DNA of 10,894 nucleotides from Pascua guehoae (lineage: Eukaryota > Basidiomycota > Tremellomycetes > Trichosporonales > Trichosporonaceae). Positions 1 to 7,433 of the stretch are shown here, piece after piece. The stretch spans positions 3,527,990-3,538,883 of the forward strand of contig BCJX01000001.1 in NCBI GenBank assembly GCA_001600415.1, read 5' to 3'. How positions within the stretch are numbered: the stretch's first letter is position 1; each line of letters opens with the position of its first letter. The notes under the pieces are model-generated. The model searched no databases. It was given only the letters and a program-made list of their open reading frames with translations, and was not told the origin of the DNA. A program made the translations under genes and the position numbers.

Positions 1-164
1 CTCTGCTGCGGCTGGCCGTACGGGCTCTGCTGCTGTCCGGGCTGGCCATACTGCCCGGGCGGCGCACCGTACTGACTCTGCTGCGGCTGGCCGTACGGGC
101 TCTGCTGCTGTCCGGGCTGGCCATACTGCCCGGGCGGCGCACCGTACTGACTCTGCTGCGGCTG
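1..164 (-). repeat. 75-bp perfect tandem repeat inside the coding sequence
   Basis: Positions 1-75 and 76-150 are identical copies, and a third copy starts at 151 and diverges after 14 bp. Read on the minus strand each unit is 25 codons, built from SQYGAPPGQYGQ, PGQQQ and SPYGQPQQ, so copy-number change keeps frame. Shorter, diverged units (QYGQPQQG, QYGAPPG) continue to about 265. The array may extend beyond the window edge. Confidence 0.95.
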
Positions 165-746
165 ACCGTACTGGCCCTGCTGCGGCTGGCCGTACTGGCC
201 GTACTGCCCGGGCGGCGCACCGTACTGGCCCTGCTGCGGCTGACCGTACTGGCCGGGTTGCTGGCCAGGAGCGCCCGGCTGTCCTGGGCTGCGAGAGTCA
301 GCAATCAACGAGTCGGGCCTGGGTGTTGGGTACATTAGAGGGGCTTGTGGTGGGGGCAATACGCCTGGCACAGCAGTGAACGTCGTGGCGGCCCATAGGT
401 CACCGGTCACAACAGGAGGATGAGGAAGGGGAGGCTTGGGAAGAGATGGTAGATATGGTGGAACCGACATTGCAGGCACCCGGAGATCGATGGATGAGTG
501 AGTGTGGGAGATGGGGGCGTGGCGAAGATGGATGGGATGGAATGGTCAAGTAGACAGCTCGTCTAAATATGTGTGGGTGGATGCAAAAACGCCCGTCGAC
601 GAGAAGACTTACCGCGATGGAGGAACTGGGGGAGCACCGGGCGGTGCAGCATAGCCACCGGGGGCGGCCCCTGCGGGGGCACCGGGGGGAGCACCGGGGC
701 CGCCAGCGGCAGCTTGCGAAGCAGCGAGTTTGGATGCGAGACCCAT
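1..746 (-). CDS. Pro/Gln/Gly/Tyr-rich fungal protein, N-terminal part (truncated by window edge)
   Basis: Two exons are visible: 746-613 (44 codons plus 2 nt) and 288-1 (open to the window edge), giving 140 residues. The ATG at 746-744 has an A at -3 (CAAACAATGG) behind a CT-rich leader. The intron 612-289 has donor GTAAGT, branch site CTGAC and acceptor CGCAG, and splicing keeps frame through a split Arg codon. The product starts MGLASKLAASQAAAGGPGAP, then a Gly/Ala/Pro segment, then repeats of the kind QYGAPPGQYGQ, QPQQ and PGQQQSPYG. No membrane segment or signal peptide is seen. From memory of fungal proteomes, this MGLASKLAA start followed by a YGAPPGQ-type leader resembles conserved fungal proteins with a C-terminal von Willebrand A domain. 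EF-hand proteins and metacaspases have similar leaders. The deciding domain is outside the window, so function is not assigned. Gene structure is fairly sure; identity is not. Confidence 0.75.
289..470 (-). other. Stop-free in-frame extension at the 3' end of intron 1 (possible alternative first exon)
   Basis: Within the 324-nt intron of the left gene, an ATG at 470-468 opens 61 codons without a stop that run in frame into exon 2. The encoded segment is proline-rich (for example PPYLPSLPKPPLPHPP, then VLPPPQAPLMYPTPRPDSL). There is no usable in-frame AG acceptor just upstream and an in-frame TGA lies 25 codons before the ATG, so this could only be used from an internal start. A TATTTA box lies roughly 75-80 nt upstream of the ATG on this strand, and G is at -3. 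It may equally be a chance result of pyrimidine-rich DNA. Confidence 0.3.
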
Positions 747-987
747 TGTTTGTAATGTGGATGCGGGTAAGTAGCTTGAGTGGTGTGGATGGAAGGGTGG
801 AGAGGAAGGAAAGAAAAGAGGCGAGTTTGAAGATGGTGACTGGATGAGTGTGATGGGGTTTGCATCGTGTTATCACCCTGGACGGCGGAGGTGTGTCGTC
901 TGCCAAGCCACACCGCCAGTACTCCGCCAGGCCGCCAGACCATTCATGTCTCTCGTGGCATGGGGAGGTGAGCAAGGAAGGAAGGGA

Positions 988-1003
988 GGGGGGGGGGGGG
1001 GGG
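988..1003 (+). repeat. G16 homopolymer
   Basis: Sixteen consecutive G within a purine-rich stretch. Homopolymers of this length are prone to length error in sequencing and can form G-quadruplex structures. Confidence 0.95.
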
Positions 1004-1421
1004 AGTGGGTTCCTGTGACGAGGTTAGGAAGGCGACGGAATGAACCATCATGACACAGGGGCAGAAGAGCTCGCTCGCTCGCTCCTTGGCCTGGCGCCCT
1101 GCGCTGCGAACTGCGCAGTTGGGCGCTAGCAGTGGCGGCTGCCTGATTGCAAGTTGCGGCGGTCATCGAGGCCCGTGAGTAGTGTTGGGTCCAAAGTGTC
1201 GTCTTGCTTGGGGCTAGTGCGCAGTCGGTGCTCGGTTGCGTCATGCAAAGACCACCCTCGCCTCCCTTATGCCGCCTCCTTGGGTGCCCCGCCGATCCAT
1301 CGAGCCACGGCCTTGGTCTCCAATGACGCGGTCTGTGCACCGTTCCTGGCTGAAATGTCCACTTCCCTTGCCTGCGGCCTGCAGCAAGCAGAAGCAATTC
1401 TACCTCAGCCAGCCGAGACCT

Positions 1422-1430
1422 GCGATCTCC
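1422..1430 (+). repeat. Target-site duplication, left copy
   Basis: GCGATCTCC lies directly against the left terminus of the element. The identical 9-mer is at 1843-1851 directly against the right terminus. Confidence 0.85.
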
Positions 1431-1512
1431 GAATTTTTTGCGAGATTAGCACAAATAAAACTTATTATGGCCAAAGTAGCACAAAATGTTTTTTTGCTTG
1501 CTAAACTAGCAC
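1431..1512 (+). repeat. Left terminal inverted repeat with 30-bp spaced TAGCAC motifs
   Basis: Pairs with 1762-1842 on the opposite strand at about 88 percent identity. The central block from about 1451 to 1492 is nearly perfect. TAGCAC occurs at 1447, 1477 and 1507, spaced by exactly 30 bp. Confidence 0.9.
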
Positions 1513-1616
1513 TTTTTGCTTCCGCTTTTTTAAGAAACATGCTCTGGCAAGATCCTATGCATTGTTTTTCGTGCATTCAAAGAGGAAGGAAGGTATATGG
1601 ACATACATGCATGTTA

Positions 1617-1714
1617 TTAGGGGGTTAGGGGGTTAGAAGGTTAGGGGGTTACAAAGGTTAGGGGGTTAGGTGGTTAGGGGGTTAGGTGGTTAGGGGGTTA
1701 GGTGGTTGGGGTGG
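1617..1714 (+). repeat. Telomere-like tandem tract, (TTAGGGGG)n with variants
   Basis: Twelve consecutive units of 8-9 bp. Six are exact TTAGGGGG (1617, 1625, 1641, 1658, 1674, 1690), three are TTAGGTGG (1666, 1682, 1698), one is TTAGAAGG (1633), one is the 9-mer TTACAAAGG (1649), and the last is degenerate TTGGGGTGG (1706). In the right half the exact and GGTGG units alternate. TTA followed by a run of 4-6 G is the known telomere repeat type of Cryptococcus. The tract lies wholly inside the transposon-like element. Confidence 0.92.
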
Positions 1715-1761
1715 ATATTGGGATGTCGAAACCGCCGGTACGGTGGTGACGGGACCATTTT

Positions 1762-1842
1762 GTGCTAGTTTAGCAAACAACAAACATTTTGTGCTACTTT
1801 GGCCGTAATAAGTTTTGTTTGTGCTATTTCAGCAAAAAACTC
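1762..1842 (-). repeat. Right terminal inverted repeat
   Basis: Inverted partner of 1431-1512. GTGCTA (the TAGCAC complement) occurs at 1762, 1791 and 1821, spacings 29 and 30. The one-base shift reflects a 1-nt indel between the arms. Confidence 0.9.
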
Positions 1843-1851
1843 GCGATCTCC
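1843..1851 (+). repeat. Target-site duplication, right copy
   Basis: GCGATCTCC in the same orientation as 1422-1430. The bases on either side of the two copies differ, so the match is exactly 9 bp. Confidence 0.85.
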
Positions 1852-2727
1852 ACATCTCCAGATCTACAGACACTCCTTTCCGCGCCTTTCCGCTGACACG
1901 ACACTCGTTTTGCCCGTTTACTCCCCAATGTCACCGCTATCCTACACCCCACATCTCGTCCTCAACGTCAATAGCATCGTATCGATCGGATAGTGACTGA
2001 TATGGCCCCCCACGTGCCAAACTAAACGCTAAGCGCAGCAACCAGCGGAGGGTAGAATAACGGAAGGAAGGAGACGGAGACACTGACACTGATGGGGAAC
2101 CGGGTGACACGGGCATCCGAGAATATCAGCTACGAAGAGCTCGACCACGATGGCACGGGGTGTGGTGATTGGGAGAATTCTGCAGACGGGACGGGAGCTG
2201 GGGGTGTGAAAGCCGGACAAAACAGGATTGAGACGCGCAGGCTGGCGTTAACGACTACGACAAGCTGTACTCATTCTCAGGCTCGCTTACTGTAATGATC
2301 CATTCACGCTGTCGCATATGCCCGGCCAGCATTGTAACAGCGGGTGGAAGTTCCGCCGGAAGAGCGAAAGGACGTGATAGCTGATGCTACAGTCAGTGAC
2401 AAGCTCACTCGAACACGCTAGTCACTGGCACTCTCACAAATCATGCGCGCTCACAAGTCACTTGCACGCGCACATGGCCGACGAGCACCAGCCCTGCGCT
2501 GGAGCGCTCCCAGTGCCACCAGAAGACATACTGTATGGCCATATATGGCGGAGGATACACAGGAGTGCCGCCAAATGAGTTACCGGTCCAACCACTCGGA
2601 GTCTCGGCATGTTGTATTCCGCTTGCCGCAATTCGCTGATCACACTTAGACTTAAGACTCGCCACTACGTAGTTATAACAGACGTTGCACGATTCCCTCA
2701 ACTGTCTGTCCCCAACCGGTCTTTGCC
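1852..2727 (+). promoter_or_regulatory. Upstream region of the acyl-CoA dehydrogenase gene
   Basis: No gene is supported in this 876-bp stretch. Open frames here (for example a 67-codon frame at 2092-2295) lack recognisable motifs. Visible sites are a CACGTG palindrome at 2011-2016 (core of bHLH-type sites) and a TATA-like TTATAA at 2673-2678, about 50 nt before the start codon. The segment just before the ATG is C/T-rich. No binding factor can be named from sequence alone. Confidence 0.4.
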
Positions 2728-4543
2728 ATGGTAGCATCCAACTCTCATCGATCCATTTCGCGCGACGAAGTCGCCAAGGTAAGCAGGACGGTTCTCACAT
2801 CCACTGCCACGCCCCACTCCGGCGCAAGCCGTTACCGTCTCCGTCTAACATCAGCACAACACGGAGGGTGACCTCTGGGTCGTCATTGACACGGTCGTGT
2901 ACGACCTCTCCAAGTTTGCAAAGCACCACCCTGGAGGCTTGTCCGTTTTGGTTGACGATGACGTCGGTGAGCACAAGCACAAGCCCCGCTTTGGTCTTGA
3001 CGGAAACTGACCTCGGCCAAAGCGGGCAAGGATGCGACGACGGTATTCTTCGGCCTGCATCGCATGGAGGTCCTCCTCCGTCCGCAGTACCAAAGACTCG
3101 TGATCGGCACCATTGCGGGCGAGAAACCGCGGATCCGCAAGCCCGAGGGTGGCGAGCTGTCCCGCGTCCCATACGCCGAACCCAACTGGCTTTCTCCGGC
3201 CTTTGACGTCCCGTACTACAACAAGAGCCACCACGCCCTGTGCAAGGAAGTGCGAAAGATTGTGGATCAGCTGATCAAACCCGAGGCGCTGGAGCACGAG
3301 GTCACGGGAGAGTACCCGAGCGCCGAGATACGCAAGGTATTCTACGAGACAAAGCTCAACCACATGCGCCTGGGGCCAGGAGAGCACTTGCACGGCCTCA
3401 CTCTCCCAGGTGGCCTGAAAGGAGAGGACTTTGATTACTTCCAGTGAGCTCTACCTTGTCCACCATGACGAGGGGAACAGTCGGTGCTGACATGGCCAAG
3501 CGCTGTCGTCGTCACGCAGGAGATCTCTCGTCTCTCAACCAAAGGATACAGTACGGGGTTCGGGGCTAGCATCGCTATTGGCCTCCCGCCAGTCAAGAAC
3601 TTTGCCAAGGAGCCGCTGCGCAGCCGTGTCATCGACGAGGTGATGAGGGGTGAAAAAGTGGCGTCGCTGGCGATCACAGAGGCGTTTGCGGGCTCGGATG
3701 TCGCAGGTATAAAGTCCAAGGCGGTTCGTCAGCCCGACGGCAGCTGGATCCTCAACGGCACGAAAAAGTGGATCACGGGCGGAATGTTCGCCGACTACTT
3801 TACCGTCGTGTGCCGGACATATGGCGGGTCCGCGCCCGACGGATCCCTCACGTGCTTTCTCGTCCCGCGCGTCGAGGGCGTGGCGACGCGGGCGATTCCG
3901 ACAATGTACTCTGCAGCGGCGGGTACGGCGTACGTGACGTTTGACAAGGTGCGCGTCCCCGCCGACCACATGCTCGGTGAAGAGGGCAAGGGCTTTTTCA
4001 TTGTCATGTCCAACTTCAACCACGAGCGATGGGGCATCTGTGTCGGCCTCGCGCGTGCGTGTCGCATGATTGTCGAAGAGTGCCTCCTCTGGGCGTCACA
4101 GCGCCGCGTGTTTGGTAAACCCCTCATGTCCCAACCTGTCATCCGCCTCAAGCTCGCCGCCATGATCGGCCAGACGGAAGCAATGCAGGCATGGTGCGAG
4201 TCCATCACGTATCAAATGTCCCGCATGGACTATGCGACCCAGGCGCGAAACCTCGCGGGACCCATTGCCTTTCTCAAGATGATGAGTACGCGCTGGGCAG
4301 GAGAGATTACGGATGAGGCCGTGCAAATCTTTGGCGGGCGTGCCCTCACCACCACGGGCATGGGCCGCTTTATCGAACGCTATCACCGTACTCGCAAGTT
4401 TGAGGCTGTGGGCGGAGGGTCAGAGGAGATTATGGGCGATCTCGGTGTTCGGCAGCTGTGAGTCGCTTTGTTGTTTCACCCAGTCCTGTCAGCTGACAAT
4501 GTCCCACAGGATGCGTTACATGCCGAAAGATCAGGTGTTGTAG
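2728..4543 (+). CDS. Cytochrome b5 / acyl-CoA dehydrogenase fusion protein
   Basis: Five exons: 2728-2778, 2855-2966, 3023-3443, 3501-4457 and 4510-4543, giving 524 residues. The introns (76, 56, 57 and 52 nt) have GTAAGC or GTGAGY donors and CTAAC/CTGAC branch sites, and all junctions keep frame. Residues about 9-85 form a cytochrome b5 domain: HPGG at 42-45 and the second haem ligand in GLHR (His67) lie 25 residues apart. The acyl-CoA dehydrogenase part fills about 110-514. It has the family signature ITEAFAGSDVAG (Glu255), WITGG at 285-289 for FAD binding, and QIFGG near 470. The C-terminal loop reads GGGSEEIM, with Gly where medium-chain enzymes carry the catalytic Glu. Glu370 in NHERW lies where isovaleryl-CoA and long-chain dehydrogenases carry theirs, and is the likely base. 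It should oxidise an acyl-CoA thioester at the alpha-beta bond; the substrate is unknown. The end MPKDQVL is not a canonical PTS1 and no clear mitochondrial presequence is visible. The b5 domain suggests electron transfer without a separate carrier, which is inference. Confidence 0.93.
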
Positions 4544-4653
4544 TGGCAGTAGTAATATATCCAAGTTCAGAAGAGGATGCAGCTGGGCTAGACCCGCTTT
4601 GTGCAACAACGTCAGAGCGGTGGCCGACGTCGAGCACGACGCCAATCAACACG

Positions 4654-4750
4654 TCTTCGCTAGTATATCGGTGAGTATAATCGCCTCTCAAGAGAGAGCC
4701 TTCCAACAGGAAGATCGCGATAGAGCAGGGTTCGACTCCCTGGCGGAGAA
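4654..4750 (+). tRNA. tRNA-Glu(CTC) with a 25-nt intron
   Basis: The full cloverleaf is visible. The acceptor stem TCTTCGC (4654-4660) pairs with GCGGAGA (4743-4749), with one G-T pair, and the discriminator is A4750. The D stem is GTAT/GTAT. The anticodon stem ATCGC (4680-4684) pairs with GCGAT (4717-4721). The T arm is CAGGG-TTCGACT-CCCTG (4726-4742). The anticodon CTC is at 4687-4689. The intron 4691-4715 follows A37, the standard eukaryotic site, and contains GAG able to pair with the anticodon. The mature length is 72 nt without CCA. The internal promoters are an A box near 4661-4671 and a B box GGTTCGACTCC at 4729-4739. The gene lies 110 bp downstream of the acyl-CoA dehydrogenase stop on the same strand. 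Confidence 0.94.
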
Positions 4751-4754
4751 TCCG

Positions 4755-4758
4755 TTTT
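4755..4758 (+). terminator. RNA polymerase III terminator of tRNA-Glu
   Basis: A T4 run begins 5 nt after the discriminator base of the tRNA, the usual position for Pol III termination. Confidence 0.8.
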
Positions 4759-5380
4759 GCTTCGGGTGACGACGAGGAGGTAGAAGTGATCCATGCGCGT
4801 GTTGGGAGGTTGTTGCCTCTTTCACACTTTCGCAGTGAGGAGAGACCCTCCCGTCCACAGGAATAAGCCACCGACCCCCCCGCAGCATGTAGCATGCAGG
4901 GATATGATGACAGCCAGGTCGTGTAGCCCCAAGTAAGTATAGATGCTTACTTACATGACCGGGAATGCGGACAATGAGGAAGGCCGCAGGACCACAGCAA
5001 AGGACCAAACGGGCCAGTAGCGGGCCGAGCTGAGTCGCTCTCGTCCAATAGGTTGGCAGTTAGTGTGTAGCCAAAACACAGGTCGGAGGTCTCACTCGAC
5101 TTTATGACGCTGTATGTGAGCATGAGGGGTAGTGGATTTAGAAGGTTCTTCCGTGGCCTCACAGTCTGCTGCAAAGTTCCCGCAAAGTTGCCACAAATGA
5201 AAGCATCAAAGATGTTTGGACGGGTGAGCATGGAGTGAGGGTATTTGCAGAGTGGTCCTTCCTCCCATCCAGGGGTTCGCCGATCAGGTAGCAGTCAGTG
5301 CGGGCATCCCTGTGTGAGGCGGTCGTTTCTGCGACCGTGTTGGATATCCTCATTGACAACCAAGACGCAATTTGAGTCAA
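4759..5380. other. Intergenic stretch with no firm gene
   Basis: No long open frame with protein-like composition is seen. A small stem (AAGTAAG 4931-4937 with CTTACTT 4946-4952) is present. Several strong-looking splice motifs occur (GTAAGT at 4933, GTATGT at 5112, GTGAGC at 5224, CACAG at 5077-5081 and 5160-5164). Short protein-like pieces between them are described under the next feature and in the findings. Confidence 0.4.
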
Positions 5381-5515
5381 ATGGAAGAGTATCCAGAAGT
5401 GGACACGATCGACACGATGACGCGCGAACGCGTGACGCGTACGGTGGTGGCTATCACGTGGGTGTGGGATAAAATATACGGATACACAGAAAAGATATTT
5501 GGCCACTTGGGTTGA
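5381..5515 (+). CDS. Candidate small ORF or last exon of an unrecognised small gene
   Basis: A 44-codon frame from the ATG at 5381 to TGA at 5513-5515. The product begins MEEYPEVDTIDTMTRERV, then an aliphatic/aromatic stretch with TWVWDKIYGY and ends KIFGHLG. Composition is balanced rather than low-complexity and third positions are about 60 percent G/C. ATG has C at -3 and G at +4. An AAG acceptor at 5362-5364 preceded by TTGAC would also let it serve as the 3' exon of a spliced gene whose earlier pieces would lie at 5082-5311. No family is recognised. A frame of this length can occur by chance, so it is listed as a candidate only. Confidence 0.22.
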   Translation: MEEYPEVDTIDTMTRERVTRTVVAITWVWDKIYGYTEKIFGHLG

Positions 5516-6011
5516 GGGGGGTGGGTGATTGGATCTGTGTTGTGGACGTCGGGTGTGTGGTGATTAGGTTGGTTGTCACGGATACCGAACCCGTGTGGGA
5601 TGGGGTGGGATCGACTGTGCAAACTCCTAATCGCCCAGTTGTCCGTGCCTTGTGCCCGCTCGGCCAAAAGCTTAAAAATTCCCCGCCACTTGAAATGACA
5701 CACGCACAAGGTTGAATACAACGGTGGATTCCATGGCAGATCAGAGTCACCACGGACCGGGGCCACCCCGGCCACGTCGGTCCAGCCTTGAAACACGCTA
5801 GCCACCACCCACCGTGACAAGTCGACCGTCACTGCTTTTGGTCGCAGCAGTTGTTATTATTGGACACCACTGGGTGATGCAAGGACCTGCATTCCGTATG
5901 CCGTACACTTGTAGTCATCGTGAAGGGGAGTTTGGTTGTTGCATGTCAAGGTTTTGCCACAGGTGCAAGGGATTGCTGACGCGGCTGACGCGACCGCCGA
6001 CGGCCAGGGTT

Positions 6012-6025
6012 GGGGGGGGGGGGGG
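6012..6025 (+). repeat. G14 homopolymer
   Basis: Fourteen consecutive G following GGTT. Length is likely to be polymorphic or sequencing-sensitive. Confidence 0.95.
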
Positions 6026-6446
6026 TGTCTTCTGCCGCCATGTAATCTGCTTGTGCCCTGACGCCCTCGCGAATGGGCTCCACGCCTCACCCTCTGTCAT
6101 CGAGTCATGGGCGCCGGCTGGGGCGGGCAAAATGGACGAGGCGCAGCGCCGCCTCATTTTGCTGCCGCCTGGGGCTGCCCTCATTTCTGCCGTGGCTACC
6201 CTCTGCCTGGCGGCCCAACTGTCCGTCCGTCTTCCGTTCCCTCAAAGAAGTGCCCCATTGCCCGCCACCGCGGGGTTGCACGGCTTTCTCAGCCCTGCGC
6301 CTCTGCTTCTGTGCTCATTCAGACCCCCACCACTTGCGTATCCTGCGCTACGTACCTGGGTGCCTGCCTGCTCCATGCACCTGCGCCCACGCGCTTTTGC
6401 ACCTGTTATGGATTTCCTAACCAAACAGACGTCTTCCTGACGGATC

Positions 6447-6461
6447 ATGATGATGATGATG
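6447..6461 (+). repeat. (ATG)5 microsatellite
   Basis: Five exact ATG units followed by an imperfect ATA unit, in non-coding sequence. Confidence 0.9.
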
Positions 6462-7433
6462 ATAATGTAGGAAACGCAACGCGCCAATCTGTGCACGCCC
6501 CCAAGCACACGGCCATGGTCTCAGCCAAGCAACTCTCCTGTCCCGTCGCTCTCGCTCTGCTCGTCGCTTCCGACCAGGAACCAGAACCCGGGGCGGCTCG
6601 AGACCAAACCGCCGGTCTCCGCCTGAGTCAGTCGCTGTCTGCCTGGCGTTTGCCTGCAATTGCCTGGCCAGCTGGCCGTGGTCGCAAGACATATACACAA
6701 AACTTGTATGCCGGTGTGTGTACCTGTTCCTGGCTGCGGACCTGCACGAGTGCGTGCGTCGTCTCCCACTCCCTCTCGCCTCTCTGATTATTCCTCCACC
6801 CCCCAAGCTCTCCCCTCCCCCTTTTCTCCCTCCCCCTGGTCCTTGCCCAACCCCTGCCCAGCCATGCCCAGCCGTCCACAGTCCACACCTCGCGTTGCCC
6901 AGTTGCCAGCCAGGAGCCAGCTAGCTGCAGTCAGGTTGCTTTGTTCCCCACCCGCCACCGGCCCGCCTTCGAGTCTACTTGGGAAACAAACCAAACAACC
7001 TACGACGCGCCACGCGCCACGTCTCGTACCCCCCGCCGGGTTCATCGTGCACGCACGCCGGTCGTTGACTCCCCCTTCACGCCCCCCCTCACCCCCGCCC
7101 TCCCTCCCTCCCTGTCCTATACGCCTCGCACTCGCGCGTGCGCCCCGTAGCATGCACTAGCACTTGGGGTTGTCTCCCTTTTTTGCACGCGTCGGGTTGG
7201 CCTAACAGACTACATGCATGCATGCATGGTATCGATGCCCTTGATCTGGCAGTGCAGCCAATGTACTGTACTGTACCCTGTGCAGGTGTTTCTGTACCCT
7301 TTTACAATCCGTAAATCTGAGCGTTTGGCCTGATTTTCTTCCTTGTAGGCCCTTCGCGCCATTTTGCGTGTTTTTTTTTCCTCTGCCCGTTTTCCCTTAA
7401 TCCGTGGCCTGAATGCCTGCCTGCCTGCCCATG

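Larger units (their letters stand above)
747..1430 (-). promoter_or_regulatory. Upstream region of the left gene
   Basis: No gene is supported here. On the minus strand the first ~115 nt upstream of the ATG are CT-rich and free of ATG, as expected for a 5' leader. The stretch also contains a G16 run at 988-1003 and a short GCTC tetranucleotide repeat at about 1069-1084. Overlapping long open frames on the minus strand have no protein-like composition. I cannot place a TATA box with confidence. Confidence 0.4.
1431..1842. mobile_element. Non-autonomous DNA transposon (MITE-like) with long inverted repeats and a 9-bp target duplication
   Basis: The 412-bp element is bounded by inverted repeats 1431-1512 and 1762-1842 (82 and 81 nt, about 72 matching positions). 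Both ends read GA(A/G)TTTTTTGC. The direct repeat GCGATCTCC flanks it exactly, at 1422-1430 and 1843-1851, and matches for 9 bp only, as a target-site duplication should. There is no transposase frame inside. The arms are AT-rich against GC-rich flanks. Long terminal inverted repeats with a 9-bp duplication are typical of the Mutator/MULE superfamily (9-11 bp); hAT (8 bp) fits less well. The class assignment is inference. The interior holds a telomere-like tract. The element lies between the divergent left gene and the acyl-CoA dehydrogenase gene and could affect either promoter. Confidence 0.85.
5516..7433. other. Long intergenic stretch; no gene recognised
   Basis: About 1.9 kb without a convincing coding frame. 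The long frames here on both strands are compositional: C/T-rich DNA reading as Pro/Ser/Leu on one strand and Gly/Arg on the other. It contains a G14 run (6012-6025), an ATG trinucleotide microsatellite (6447-6461), a GCAT repeat (about 7213-7226) and strongly pyrimidine-rich blocks from about 6780 onward. It probably holds distal promoter sequence for the RNA-binding protein gene downstream, but I cannot place single sites. Confidence 0.5.

Noticed and set aside
1..164. Repeat array considered as CRISPR-like
   Set aside because: Units are contiguous 75-bp coding repeats with no unique spacers, in a eukaryotic gene.
400..1397. Long minus-strand open frames of 191 and 174 codons (400-975 and 873-1397)
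   Set aside because: They lie in the leader, intron and promoter of the left gene, are rich in Ser/Pro/His/Arg as expected from CT-rich DNA, and lack any motif. The MGLASKLAAS frame with its splice sites explains the coding part better.
1431..1842. Inverted repeats with 30-bp spaced motifs considered as a CRISPR or as an snRNA-type structure
   Set aside because: The exact target-site duplication and inverted arrangement identify a transposon-like element; there is no repeat-spacer pattern.
2092..2295. 67-codon plus-strand frame starting MGNRVTRASEN
   Set aside because: No recognisable domain, no splice partners that extend it, and typical chance length for this base composition.
4931..4952. 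Small hairpin AAGTAAG/CTTACTT
   Set aside because: A seven-base stem with no terminator or repeat context; likely chance.
5455..5460. Second CACGTG palindrome
   Set aside because: A single hexamer inside a candidate coding frame and with no clear promoter; too short to call as a site.
5377..5832. 151-codon minus-strand frame
   Set aside because: Composition is irregular, no motif is seen, and it is antisense to the better-looking 44-codon plus-strand frame. Neither is proven.
6107..7160. Several long frames on both strands (for example 6107-6787 and 6660-7160)
   Set aside because: They are low-complexity Pro/Ser/Cys or Gly/Arg translations of skewed DNA and overlap each other in several frames.
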